The notes below the pieces were generated by a model. It was not told the DNA's origin. It was given only the letters and a program-made list of their open reading frames with translations, and searched no databases. The position numbers were made by a program, and so were the translations under genes. Shown here in pieces: positions 44,079 to 53,114 of a DNA stretch of 64,000 nt (its first letter is position 1; every line of letters begins with the position of its first letter). The stretch spans positions 124,001 through 188,000 of the forward strand of contig NZ_FOFM01000002.1 of assembly GCF_900110875.1 (NCBI RefSeq), written 5' to 3'. Origin of the DNA: Pseudovibrio axinellae. GTDB taxonomy: Bacteria > Pseudomonadota > Alphaproteobacteria > Rhizobiales > Stappiaceae.

Positions 44079-44306
44079 TCAGCATTCAATCGTGAACTGA
44101 CGCACATCATCCAACATCTTGCTCTCAATCAGCACATGGCCGTCTTCTTGGCACATATGTGGAATGTCGATCGCAGACATCGGGTCAGTGGCTTTCACAA
44201 CCAGTTGCTCCCCCTTCGTCATGCGCTTAAGGTGCTTGCGGGTCTTCATCACCGGCAACGGACAGTTGAGACCTCTCAGGTCCAGAATTTGTGTATCTTT
44301 CACCAA
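44079..44306 (-). CDS. TusA-family sulfur carrier protein
   Basis: A 75-residue protein with the SirA/TusA fold. The sulfur-accepting cysteine lies in DLRGLNCPLPVMKTRK near 9-24 (CPxP motif). TusA relays persulfide sulfur for tRNA thiolation or other sulfur transfer. The tusBCD genes are not nearby, and several TusA paralogues with other roles exist in Alphaproteobacteria, so I do not give a symbol. It converges with phhB. Confidence 0.9.
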   Translation of the reverse strand: MVKDTQILDLRGLNCPLPVMKTRKHLKRMTKGEQLVVKATDPMSAIDIPHMCQEDGHVLIESKMLDDVRQFTIEC

Positions 44307-44395
44307 TATTTCACCAGCTACTCTTTATGGCAATGTGCTTGATGCTGGGCTAATGGAACTCTGAGCAACAGTAAAGTTATTATTTGGGGGGGATT

Positions 44396-44968
44396 ATGTC
44401 GATTACAGAAGACTACGAAAAAGTAGAGACGGACAAAGCGCTTGAGATCCTAGATTTCTGGTGGTCTGCCGGCGGACCAAAGTGGTTTAACGGCGGCGAA
44501 GAGTTCGACATAGAAATTCGCGAGAAATTTGAAGCCGACGTAGAAGCAGCAGACCGTGGCGAGTACAACAGCTGGACCTCAACCCCACACGGTACTTTGG
44601 CCCTTATTTTGTTGTTCGATCAATTTCCCCGCAACATTTTTCGAGGGACACCAAAAGCGTTCGCATTCGATGCAAAGGCTTTACGCATTGCGTTGGAATC
44701 CCTGAACAAGAACTTTCATAAGGCCTTCCCCAAGGGATACCGCACATTCTTCTTCTTGCCTTTTGAGCACTCAGAGGAGATGGATATGCAGGATTTAAGC
44801 GTGGAGCTATTCAAAGGACTTGATGATCAGGACACCTACCACTACGCGCTCATCCATATGGACGTCATCCGCCGATTTGGCCGCTTCCCACATCGCAACA
44901 AAGTTCTTGGCCGCACCTCAACACCCATCGAAGTTGACTTCCTGGCTTCGGGTGGATTTAGCGCATAA
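44396..44968 (+). CDS. DUF924 family protein
   Basis: A 190-residue all-helical, TPR-like protein of the DUF924 family. Landmarks are ILDFWWSAGGPKWF near 18-31, LALILLFDQFPRNIFRGTPKAF near 62-83 (LDQFPRN motif), FFFLPFEHSE near 118-127 and RFGRFPHRNKVLGR near 161-174. Function is not established. I use the ATG at 44396 that follows GGGGGGG; the TTG four codons upstream lies inside this run. A strong terminator follows. Confidence 0.9.
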   Translation: MSITEDYEKVETDKALEILDFWWSAGGPKWFNGGEEFDIEIREKFEADVEAADRGEYNSWTSTPHGTLALILLFDQFPRNIFRGTPKAFAFDAKALRIALESLNKNFHKAFPKGYRTFFFLPFEHSEEMDMQDLSVELFKGLDDQDTYHYALIHMDVIRRFGRFPHRNKVLGRTSTPIEVDFLASGGFSA

Positions 44969-45011
44969 ATTGACTGACCTAAATTTGGGCACCTATCAGT
45001 TTTGATCACAT

Positions 45012-45048
45012 AATAGGCAGACTTCTTTCTGAAGTTTGCCTATTTTTT
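45012..45048 (+). terminator. Intrinsic terminator after the DUF924 gene
   Basis: AATAGGCAGACTTC pairs with GAAGTTTGCCTATT over 14 positions (one G-U), with a five-base loop and TTTT following. It begins about 43 bases after the stop. Confidence 0.92.
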
Positions 45049-45186
45049 GACAGGCCTCTCACCAGCCTCCAAGCCATTTCCCTTATCCCGCCAGAAAACT
45101 ATATTTCAAACAAAGCGCTGAATTTTATAATTTATTTCGCGTGCTACATCGCTCTAGATAGGAAAATAATCGATATTTATGGAAAC

Positions 45187-45201
45187 TGGCACGTTCTTTG
45201 A
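45187..45201 (+). promoter_or_regulatory. Probable sigma-54 promoter of glnK-amtB
   Basis: TGGCACGTTCTTTGA fits the sigma-54 -24 box (TGGCACG) exactly. The -12 box reads TTGA in place of TTGC at the right spacing. It lies about 130 bp before glnK, which is usually under NtrC and sigma-54 control. Confidence 0.55.
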
Positions 45202-45224
45202 AAGAGAGGGGGCAAACGTGTTGA

Positions 45225-45671
<447 letters not shown>

Positions 45672-45693
45672 TCTACTGAAGGGGATAGAGAAA

Positions 45694-47010
45694 ATGAAAC
45701 GCTCCACCACCCTTGTTGCCGCTGGATCATTCCTGGCACTTTCCACTCTTCCGGCGATGGCCCAAGAGAAATACGCACTTGCTGTCGACACGGCTTACAT
45801 CTTCAACACCCTGCTCTTCCTGATCGGTGGTTTCTTGGTGATGTGGATGGCTGCTGGCTTTGCCATGCTGGAAGCAGGCCTAGTGCGCACAAAAAACGTC
45901 TCGATGCAGTGCCTGAAGAACATTGCCCTATACTCCATCGCTGGCATTATGTTCTGGATCACCGGTTACAATCTCATGTACACCGGCGTTGATGGAGGAT
46001 TCATGGGGTCTTTCGGTCCCTACTCCTTCGATCCAGTGGGCGGTGATGCACTGGATGCTGGCTACTCCACAGCCTCCGACTGGTTCTTCCAGATGGTCTT
46101 TTGTGCAACAACAGCTTCCATCGTTTCAGGCACCATGGCAGAGCGCATCAAGCTCTGGGCCTTCCTGTTGTTCGTGGTTGTTCTTACCGGTGTTCTCTAC
46201 CCGATCACAGGCTCCTGGCAGTGGGGTGCAGGCTGGCTCTCAGAAATGGGCTTTGCCGACTTTGCTGGCTCAACCCTTGTGCATTCAGTCGGTGGCTGGG
46301 CGGCCCTTGCAGGCGCCATCATACTCGGAGCACGAAAAGGCAAATACGGCAAGAACGGTCAGGTCTTCGTAATGCCAGGGTCCTCAATGCCTCTGGCAAC
46401 ACTGGGTACCTTTATCCTGTGGCTTGGCTGGTTCGGCTTTAACGGTGCATCCCAGCTCGCAATGGGCACTATTGGCGACGTAACAGACGTCTCCCGCATC
46501 TTTGCAAACACCAACATGGCTGCTGCTGGCGGTGTCGTGGTCGCAATTATGCTGACACAAGCGCTTTACAAAAAAGTCGATGTCACAATGGCTCTCAATG
46601 GCGCTCTTGCTGGTCTGGTATCCATCACTGCTGAACCTCTGGCACCAAGCGTTCTTCAGTCTGTGCTCATTGGCGGCGCTGGCGGCGCAATCGTGGTCTT
46701 CGCGGTTCCAATGCTCGACAAGCTGAAGATTGATGATGTGGTTGGGGCAATTCCGGTTCACCTGCTAGCAGGCATCTGGGGAACTCTCATCGTTCCGTTG
46801 TCCAACTCAGACGCATCTTATGTCACCCAGCTCATCGGCGTTGCTGCGATTGGCACCTTCACTTTCACCGCCTCAACCATCGTATGGTACGCGATTCAGT
46901 TGGTGATCGGCCTGCGTGTCACTGAAGAAGATGAAGCACTGGGCCTCGACAAAGCTGAAATCGGAGTGGAAGCCTATCCTGAATTCGGAACTGGCTCACA
47001 GCGCCTCTAA
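45694..47010 (+). CDS. amtB: Ammonium transporter AmtB
   Basis: A 438-residue ammonium channel. The first 24 residues (MKRSTTLVAAGSFLALSTLP...) are a signal peptide ending AMAQ, followed by eleven membrane helices. Pore residues are recognisable in FCATTASIVSGTMAERIKLW (first gate region), the twin-histidine lines in STLVHSVGGWAALAGA and VHLLAGIWGTLIVP, and the signature GWFGFNGASQ. The ATG at 45694 follows AAGGGGAT; a longer frame runs back inside glnK and is not real. GlnK encoded just upstream would plug this channel. A strong terminator follows. Confidence 0.96.
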   Translation: MKRSTTLVAAGSFLALSTLPAMAQEKYALAVDTAYIFNTLLFLIGGFLVMWMAAGFAMLEAGLVRTKNVSMQCLKNIALYSIAGIMFWITGYNLMYTGVDGGFMGSFGPYSFDPVGGDALDAGYSTASDWFFQMVFCATTASIVSGTMAERIKLWAFLLFVVVLTGVLYPITGSWQWGAGWLSEMGFADFAGSTLVHSVGGWAALAGAIILGARKGKYGKNGQVFVMPGSSMPLATLGTFILWLGWFGFNGASQLAMGTIGDVTDVSRIFANTNMAAAGGVVVAIMLTQALYKKVDVTMALNGALAGLVSITAEPLAPSVLQSVLIGGAGGAIVVFAVPMLDKLKIDDVVGAIPVHLLAGIWGTLIVPLSNSDASYVTQLIGVAAIGTFTFTASTIVWYAIQLVIGLRVTEEDEALGLDKAEIGVEAYPEFGTGSQRL

Positions 47011-47060
47011 GTCGTGACAGAGAAAAGCGGCTCTTAAGCGGCTCACTAATCAAAAAGCAG

Positions 47061-47093
47061 AAAGCCCCGCACTTTATGTGGGGCTTTCTTTCA
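47061..47093 (+). terminator. Intrinsic terminator of glnK-amtB
   Basis: AAAGCCCCGCA / TGTGGGGCTTT forms an 11-pair stem (one G-U) with a five-base loop and is followed by CTTTC. It starts 50 bases after the amtB stop. Confidence 0.88.
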
Positions 47094-47171
47094 TCCAACT
47101 ACAACAATTAAGAATGCCGCCGTGGCGCAATACGCCTTAAAAATTAGAAATCATACTAGTGAGGTTTCTAA

Positions 47172-48122
47172 ATGGGCGGATTTCTAAAACAAAAACTGAT
47201 GAGCCGGAAAAATAAGCTTCTCAGCAAGGTCTGGCCAACCCCGTTTCGCTTCCAAAAAACACCCATAAAGAAGTCCGGCAGTGTGCCCAATATTCTAGAG
47301 CCACAAGAATACAGGGACCTACTCTTGAGGACCATGGCATTCCCGGACAATGCATCAAGGTCCATCATCTGCGATAAAATCGCGTTTCGCGGGTATGTTG
47401 AGGAAAAGCTGGGGGATGGATATCTCCCTGAAGCCCTAGATGTCCGCGACAATTTCAATGACCTCGCGCTCGAAAAATACCCAAAGCCATTCGTGTTGAA
47501 ACCAAACCACGCAAGCGGCCGCGTCCACCTCATATTCACGTCAGCAGACATTGCTGAAATTGAGGAGGATACGAAGCATTGGATGGACCTGCGACACAAC
47601 AAAGAGGTGGAATGGGTTTATCACGATATAAGCCCAAGCTACATTGTCGAAGAGATGCTGTGCGATAACAACAACCTGCCCCTGCCCGACTATAAAATCA
47701 CATGCTTTTTCGGCAAACCAGTCATGATCTGGAAGGACACAGACCGGTTTGGAACCCACTATCAGGATATCTTCACACCGCAATGGGAGCCCATCAAAGC
47801 TCAGCTCCTGTATCCAGGCAGCCCTAATAAGAAACCCGAAAGACCAGATAGTCTCGAACGGATGCTGGAAATCGCTCGCATCCTTTCCGAAGGGTTTAGC
47901 TTTATTCGCGTCGATCTGTATTCAGACAATCAAAAAGTATACGTGGGAGAACTGACCAGCTTCACTGAAGCAGGTAACTTTGTGTACACCCCCAGAGAAT
48001 TCGACCAGCACCTTTACAAGCTCTACCTGCAACACCGAGCCGATTGGATCAGTAAGCAACGGAAACACTATAAAAACAAAGCAATGCAAAAGCTTAGGAA
48101 AGTTGATACCCCAGCTTACTAG
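47172..48122 (+). CDS. TupA-like ATP-grasp protein
   Basis: A 316-residue protein resembling the TupA-like ATPgrasp family (PF14305). Landmarks are ICDKIAFRGYVEEKLGDGYL near 66-85, KPFVLKPNHASGRVHLIF near 104-121, IVEEML near 159, DYKITCFFGKPVMIW near 173-187 and IRVDLYSDNQKVYVGELTSF near 245-264 (metal-binding acidic residues). Family members are tied to polysaccharide or peptide-ligation loci, but no glycan genes lie here, so this is an orphan. The basic N- and C-termini could bind membranes or nucleic acids. The start is the first ATG, though the ribosome-binding site (AGTGAGG) is a little distant. Confidence 0.75.
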   Translation: MGGFLKQKLMSRKNKLLSKVWPTPFRFQKTPIKKSGSVPNILEPQEYRDLLLRTMAFPDNASRSIICDKIAFRGYVEEKLGDGYLPEALDVRDNFNDLALEKYPKPFVLKPNHASGRVHLIFTSADIAEIEEDTKHWMDLRHNKEVEWVYHDISPSYIVEEMLCDNNNLPLPDYKITCFFGKPVMIWKDTDRFGTHYQDIFTPQWEPIKAQLLYPGSPNKKPERPDSLERMLEIARILSEGFSFIRVDLYSDNQKVYVGELTSFTEAGNFVYTPREFDQHLYKLYLQHRADWISKQRKHYKNKAMQKLRKVDTPAY

Positions 48123-48278
48123 TCGGTTCAAATCCGCCCACCACATTTGAAAGACGGACTTCACCTTTCATAGGTGCTACTTTCAGGAATGCCCTACACA
48201 TCCATTTCTAATCAAGATTCGCTCTTCATCCTACGTCCAAACAAAGGGGTGCATACGCCCCAGCTTTGGAGCCCCACG

Positions 48279-48644
48279 ATGAACAGCGATCTGGAAGCAG
48301 CAGTTAAAAAGGGAAGCCAGAAGTGGCGAAATGCCTTTAACTCCGGAGATGCAGAAGGCTGTGCAGATTGCTACGAGGCCAATGCCATCATGGAAGCCCA
48401 GCCCTTTGGAACCTATCATGGACGCGCTGAAATTCTGGCATTTTGGCAAATGCTCATCCGCGAGGGCTTCTCCAATATGGAATACATCAACCCCAAACTC
48501 GTCGCGGCAGGCGACTGCTCAGCTATTCTCTCCGCTGACTGGAAAATGAACAAAGCCCACGGCAATATCTCAAAAGAACTATGGATCCTACAGTCGGACG
48601 GCACGGCACTGTTGCGGGAGGATTACTTCAAGGCTGCCTCGTAA
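48279..48644 (+). CDS. NTF2/SnoaL-like small protein
   Basis: A 121-residue protein with the cone-shaped NTF2-like fold expected from KGSQKWRNAFNSGDAEGCADCYEANAIMEA-type sequence near 11-40 (key residues W16, N19, D24, C28, Y32), followed by PFGTYHGRAEILAFWQML near 42-59 and a C-terminal beta sheet. Such proteins are ketosteroid-isomerase-like or have no known role. I use the ATG at 48279, nine bases after TGGAG; the open frame begins 35 codons earlier with sequence unlike the family. Confidence 0.8.
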   Translation: MNSDLEAAVKKGSQKWRNAFNSGDAEGCADCYEANAIMEAQPFGTYHGRAEILAFWQMLIREGFSNMEYINPKLVAAGDCSAILSADWKMNKAHGNISKELWILQSDGTALLREDYFKAAS

Positions 48645-48730
48645 AACAGGGAGCCTAAGCCAATGACCGCAGGCCTGTCAAAAAGGCAGATTCGCCGCCA
48701 TTCCCTTCCACGCGCACCCGCTTCCAATAC

Positions 48731-49618
48731 CTATAAAACCACGATCCCGGAATGTTTCGCGTGATTTTCAGGCTCAACATGTATCGTAACACGCGCACCT
48801 GGCATTTTATCTGCAATGCCTTCCTCGATGCGGTCACAGATCGCATGAGCATCCAGCACACTCATCTCACCGGGCACCACAAGGTGAAAGTCAACGAAGG
48901 TCACATGTCCGGCATGACGCGTTCTCAGGTCATGCGCTTCCAGTGCCCCATCACCAAACTTTGAAATCAGGGCCCGGATCGCAATTTGCTCTTCCTCCGG
49001 TGCAGCTTCATCCATAAGGCCACCCACAGATTCCCGCATAAGCTTCCAACCGGACCACATGATGTTCAGCGCGACAATACCTGCAAGGATCGGGTCAAAC
49101 ATCTGCCAACCCGTTGCCCAAACAAGCGCGATACCAACCAACACACCAACAGATGTATAAACATCTGTCAAAATGTGCCGCGCATCTGCTTGTAAAGCGG
49201 GTGACCTGTGTACCTTACCAATTCGCATCAACGCCATCGCCCAAACGCAGTTGATGACGGAGGAAAGGAAGTTCAGAGCAATACCTTCAATGCTGAAATC
49301 AAGTTCATACGGCTCGGTCAAACCCATATAAACCTTACGCAGAATAAGGATTGCGGCCAGAACGATCAGCACACCTTCCAAGACAGCAGCAAAATACTCG
49401 ACTTTGTAATGCCCATAAGGATGGTTTTGATCAGCAGGCTTCCGCGCCAGGTACAACGCCCCGGCAGCAGCACACGCACTGGCAATATTGATCGAACTTT
49501 CAAGAGCATCAGAGTAGAATGCGATGGAGCCAGTCATCACATAGGCAAAGTATTTTAGCGCTAATACCAAAATACCGATAACGATGCTGCCCAGCGCAAA
49601 GCGCATGCTCTGGTCCAT
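48731..49618 (-). CDS. Cation diffusion facilitator (CDF) metal exporter
   Basis: A 295-residue inner-membrane antiporter with six helices and a C-terminal cytoplasmic metal-binding domain. Metal-site residues appear in YSDALESSINIASA near 35-48 and ADARHILTDVYTSVGVLVG near 143-161 (the HxxxD pair of helix 5, here HILTD). The linker NHPYGHYKVEYF near 65-76 is a CDF hallmark. It probably exports Fe, Zn or Mn, but I cannot choose among these. It stands alone; the ATG is followed upstream by no strong SD. Confidence 0.92.
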   Translation of the reverse strand: MDQSMRFALGSIVIGILVLALKYFAYVMTGSIAFYSDALESSINIASACAAAGALYLARKPADQNHPYGHYKVEYFAAVLEGVLIVLAAILILRKVYMGLTEPYELDFSIEGIALNFLSSVINCVWAMALMRIGKVHRSPALQADARHILTDVYTSVGVLVGIALVWATGWQMFDPILAGIVALNIMWSGWKLMRESVGGLMDEAAPEEEQIAIRALISKFGDGALEAHDLRTRHAGHVTFVDFHLVVPGEMSVLDAHAICDRIEEGIADKMPGARVTIHVEPENHAKHSGIVVL

Positions 49619-49785
49619 TTACCACGCCCACCTTAATTCAAACTCAATGACTGCTACGAAGGTTGTTCGTCATCTATCAGGTTTCAGCGGCATATTAAAC
49701 AAAGGAACGTATTCAAAAAGGCAATTTTTCTCTTATTTACGCGCAGACTCTCGAAAAAATATCTCTTGGCTTCGATCAATAAATT

Positions 49786-50529
49786 CTACTCATCATAGAA
49801 CGCGGCACCAATGATTTCCCCTGGCATGTCGCCAGAGTTTGCCTGCACCAAAACAGCCCAGTTTTTAGAATTGAACATCTTCAACGCGGTACGCGGTAAG
49901 CGGAACACCTCTGCGGTACCAGACCACATTCCAATCGGCAGAATGCTACGCACCACGTTTGTGTAGGTTTGAGTTGTGCCTGCGTTTTCACCGCGCAGGA
50001 TCTTCACCACAGCTTCTTTTTCGATCCCAAGAAGATAGACATCAGCTTTCTTATCTAGCTCTTTTAATGAGCTGGAAAGCTGAACCTCCAGCGCATGCTC
50101 GTCCAGCATTGCATCAACCTTCACGCTCATACCAGACGCGTCCTTGATTGCGCGTTTGATCGCATCGCGGTCACTGCCAACCATATGCGTAAGCCCGTTT
50201 ATAACCACCTGAGGCGTATAGACCTGTGCATCACCACGGCTCTTGGCATAATCCTTCTGGCGCTGCGTAAACACGGGCGAAGCCAGCGTGTCCTTCCAGC
50301 CGAAGTAGTCCCAATAATCAACGTGATATGAAAGGGTGATAACGTCCGTCTGGTCAGAAACAAGATCTTCCAGAAATTGATCTGCGGGAGGGCATGAAGA
50401 GCAGCCCTGACTGGTAAACAGCTCAACCACCGCTGTGGGGTTTTGTGCCTGAGCAGCAAGAGAAGCCGCAGACACTGCCCCTGCTGCAAAAAACCCAATC
50501 GCTAAACTAAATAATGAAAACCGCCGCAT
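49786..50529 (-). CDS. DUF1223 secreted thioredoxin-fold protein
   Basis: A 247-residue protein with a signal peptide (RRFSLFSLAIGFFAAGAVSA) and the DUF1223 domain. The redox-like motif LFTSQGCSSCPPAD near 38-51 has a CxxC pair, followed by YHVDYWDYFGWKD near 68-80 and TPQVVINGL near 105-113. Its role is unknown; a periplasmic thiol function is likely from the fold. It follows ccmG on the same strand and DUF1223 genes are often found near acnA in this class, as here. Confidence 0.9.
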   Translation of the reverse strand: MRRFSLFSLAIGFFAAGAVSAASLAAQAQNPTAVVELFTSQGCSSCPPADQFLEDLVSDQTDVITLSYHVDYWDYFGWKDTLASPVFTQRQKDYAKSRGDAQVYTPQVVINGLTHMVGSDRDAIKRAIKDASGMSVKVDAMLDEHALEVQLSSSLKELDKKADVYLLGIEKEAVVKILRGENAGTTQTYTNVVRSILPIGMWSGTAEVFRLPRTALKMFNSKNWAVLVQANSGDMPGEIIGAAFYDE

Positions 50530-50651
50530 TTAGGCCCTTTGCAATCGTTCAAGTCATCGCTAACGCAGGGCTAACCTAAACAATAACCAGGTAACTGTAG
50601 AATCACATCCCAGTGAGCCCCTAAGAACTATTAGGCTTAGGGGCCTTGGTT

Positions 50652-51245
50652 TCACTTCGCTTCATTTAGAATTTTTTCTAGCTCAGGCAAGAAAACATCG
50701 CGGTAGCTGGCCTCACTTAGTGGCCCGACAAACTTGTATCGGATCTGTGCCTTCTCATCGACGATGAAAGTCTCAGGAACGCCGTAAACACCCCATTCGA
50801 TACCAACACGGCCAGTGTCAAAACCAACCCGATCATATGGATTTCCCAGCTCGCTCAAGAACCGGTTCGCCTTCACATCGGTGTCCTTATAATTAAGACC
50901 TGCGATCTGAAAACGGTCATCCTTGCTAAGGTCCATCAAGTATCTGTGCTCAGCACGGCAAGGCGCACACCAGGATGCAAAAATGTTTACGACAGTGACC
51001 TGACCAAGCAAATCGCTGTGCTGGAACCCTGGAACCGGCATGCCATCACGCTCCAGCCCAATAACAGAAGGCAACTTAAACTCAGGCGCAGGTTTATTAA
51101 TCAGCGCAGAAGGAAGTTCCTGCGGATCACGATCCGAGAACATCATTGCTGCAAACAAAATTGTAAGAGCCCCAAAAATAATCAGTGGCATAAGAAAAAG
51201 CGGTGAAATACCCGTTTTTTTTTCTTCGTCCATATCGTTTGCCAT
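50652..51245 (-). CDS. ccmG: Cytochrome c biogenesis thiol-disulfide protein CcmG (DsbE)
   Basis: A 197-residue membrane-anchored thioredoxin. After a short cytoplasmic stretch comes one helix (PLFLMPLIIFGALTILFAAM), then the periplasmic domain with NIFASWCAPCRAEH near 87-100. It reduces apocytochrome c or CcmH thiols before heme attachment. The GVEWGVYG-type loop appears as RVGIEWGVYGVPETFIVD near 146-163. It follows ccmD by 5 bp. Two nearby ATG codons are possible; the downstream one, four codons later, has better spacing from GGGA. Confidence 0.95.
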   Translation of the reverse strand: MANDMDEEKKTGISPLFLMPLIIFGALTILFAAMMFSDRDPQELPSALINKPAPEFKLPSVIGLERDGMPVPGFQHSDLLGQVTVVNIFASWCAPCRAEHRYLMDLSKDDRFQIAGLNYKDTDVKANRFLSELGNPYDRVGFDTGRVGIEWGVYGVPETFIVDEKAQIRYKFVGPLSEASYRDVFLPELEKILNEAK

Positions 51246-51250
51246 TCCCG

Positions 51251-51481
51251 CTAGGTCCCACTTTTTTCGTCAGGTGAAGTAGAGTTCACCTGATTTTTCT
51301 CAGTAGCTGCCCGACGTGACGAGCGGCGGCGAATACCGCTTGCTTCCAACGCCTGCATTTCTTTTTCCAACCGTGATTTGTCTGAACGTATCCAAAGGAT
51401 AAGCCCGGCAACAACAACCGCAGCCATCGAATAAGCAGCAACCACATATTCAGCGTGACGACCAAACTCTGAAAAATCCAT
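51251..51481 (-). CDS. ccmD: Heme exporter protein CcmD
   Basis: A 76-residue protein with a single membrane helix (MAAVVVAGLILWI near 19-31) preceded by the family signature FGRHAEYVVAAY near 6-17 and followed by a charged, probably disordered tail. CcmD links CcmC and CcmE and helps release holo-CcmE. It is sandwiched between ccmC (5 bp upstream) and ccmG, as in other Alphaproteobacteria. The C-terminal tail is longer than in E. coli. Confidence 0.93.
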   Translation of the reverse strand: MDFSEFGRHAEYVVAAYSMAAVVVAGLILWIRSDKSRLEKEMQALEASGIRRRSSRRAATEKNQVNSTSPDEKSGT

Positions 51482-51486
51482 GATCC

Positions 51487-52266
51487 TTACCTCACACCTG
51501 CAGGAGCTGCTTTTGTAACTGTGCTGCTCGAAGCAGCTGGTGCAATGGATGCCGCACGCATCCGCATTGCTCTGATCCGACGGCGCATAATCTCGTTACG
51601 CATACTCATCAGGTGCAAAGTCAGGAACAAAAGCACAAAAGCTATAGCCATCGATGCAAGCGGAATGAGGATGGAAGAGTGAATGGAAGGGCCACCGCTA
51701 CGAATAATGCTGGCTGGCTGGTGCAAGGTGTTCCACCACTCAACGGAAAACTTAATAATGACCACATTGATCACGCCAACCAGTGTGATGATTGCGTTCA
51801 CCTTTGCCGCCTTAATGGGGTCTTCAATCGCCTTCCACAGCGCAATAATGCCCAAATACATTATCAGCAGCACGAGAAAAGACGTCAGTCTTGCGTCCCA
51901 CACCCAGAACGCTCCCCACATTGGCTTCCCCCAAACAGCTCCGGAAAACAGCGCAAGGAATGTAAAAGCAGCGCCGATCGGGGCAGAAGCCTTGGCAGAA
52001 ACGTCTGCCAACGGATGCTTCCAGACCAATGAGCCAACAGAAGACAACGCCATCATCACATAACACATCATCGCAAGTTGAGCCGCTGGCACATGCACAA
52101 ACATAATGCGCACCGTCTGGCCCTGCTGATAGTCTTCAGGAGAGGCAAAAAACGCGAAGTACAAGCCAACTGCAAGAGCAGCGACAGTCGCTACGACAAG
52201 CCATGGAAGCACAGCTTTCACAAGCTTCAGGAACCGGGTTGGGTTTGCAAGATCGTATAAGGTCAT
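51487..52266 (-). CDS. ccmC: Heme handling protein CcmC
   Basis: A 259-residue membrane protein with six helices. The tryptophan-rich heme-binding signature is GKPMWGAFWVWDARLTSFLV near 113-132, the two flanking periplasmic histidines are in MFVHVPAAQ near 55-63 and WWNTLHQPASI near 176-186. CcmC loads heme onto CcmE. It is the first gene of ccmC-ccmD-ccmG; the 177-bp gap behind ccmB suggests that this group has its own promoter. Confidence 0.96.
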   Translation of the reverse strand: MTLYDLANPTRFLKLVKAVLPWLVVATVAALAVGLYFAFFASPEDYQQGQTVRIMFVHVPAAQLAMMCYVMMALSSVGSLVWKHPLADVSAKASAPIGAAFTFLALFSGAVWGKPMWGAFWVWDARLTSFLVLLIMYLGIIALWKAIEDPIKAAKVNAIITLVGVINVVIIKFSVEWWNTLHQPASIIRSGGPSIHSSILIPLASMAIAFVLLFLTLHLMSMRNEIMRRRIRAMRMRAASIAPAASSSTVTKAAPAGVR

Positions 52267-52443
52267 AGAGCCGTTCTAAACTGAGAATGACGAAGCATCA
52301 ATGTGTACATAGTGTCACGGATCGACCACAGTCTTTGATTACGCGCAATTTGTAGCTTCACTTCTTTAAAATTCACCAATTTTAGGCGAATTTACATAGA
52401 CTTAATGCTTCAGGTATTTTCTTCTGTGCCACAATCGCACGTG

Positions 52444-53112
52444 TTAGTCACCTGAAATGCGAAGCGCAGCTGCTGCTGCAAGCGGTCCAATAACGAGGCC
52501 AAAAAGTGTCAAAGCACACAAGAACAAGAACGGAGCTATGAAGTTATTCGAGCTTATCGTGTCCGCAGTTGCCGCACTCACACCAAAAATCAGAATTGGA
52601 ATTGCCAGCGGAATAACCAAAATGGAAAGCAGAACCCCGCCACGGCGCATGGAAACAGTAACGCCTGCCCCAACCGCACCAAGCAGTGTTAACGCCGGAG
52701 CCCCAACAAGCAACGTCAGTGTCACCATGAGGATACTTTGAAAATCCAGGCCCACAAAGAGCGACAGGATCGGCGTTGCCAGGACGAGTGGCAATCCAGT
52801 AGCTGCCCAATGTGCCGCGCATTTTATCAACACCACCAATTCAAGCGGTCGCCCAGACATAATCAAAAGCTCAAGAGTGCCATCTTCCCGATCAGCCTGA
52901 AACAGGCGATCCAGCCCCAACAAGGTCGCCAGCAACGCGCCGATCCATAAAATCGCAGCCCCGATGCGGGACAACAAAATCATATCCGGCCCGACACCAA
53001 ATGGAAAAATGGTCACCACTGCGAGAAAGAACAAAACACCGATCAAAGCACCGCCACCAACACGATTCGCCAATTGGTATTCGCGGAGAAAAAGGCTCTT
53101 CATCCACCCCAT
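52444..53112 (-). CDS. ccmB: Heme ABC exporter permease CcmB
   Basis: A 222-residue permease with six hydrophobic helices. The family region FFLAVVTIFPFGVGPDM near 28-44 and ADREDGTLELLIMSGRPLELVV near 72-93 is clear. It works with CcmA and CcmC to release heme-loaded CcmE. It starts 2 bp after ccmA. Its stop is 177 bp before ccmC, an unusually wide break in a ccm cluster. ccmE, ccmF and ccmH are not in this window, as commonly seen in this class. Confidence 0.95.
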   Translation of the reverse strand: MGWMKSLFLREYQLANRVGGGALIGVLFFLAVVTIFPFGVGPDMILLSRIGAAILWIGALLATLLGLDRLFQADREDGTLELLIMSGRPLELVVLIKCAAHWAATGLPLVLATPILSLFVGLDFQSILMVTLTLLVGAPALTLLGAVGAGVTVSMRRGGVLLSILVIPLAIPILIFGVSAATADTISSNNFIAPFLFLCALTLFGLVIGPLAAAAALRISGD

Positions 53113-53114
53113 GA

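Noticed and set aside
50618-50643. Hairpin CCCCTAAG / CTTAGGGG after ccmG
   Set aside because: A clean 8-bp stem, but neither strand has a U-run after it, so I do not call it a terminator; no other role is evident.
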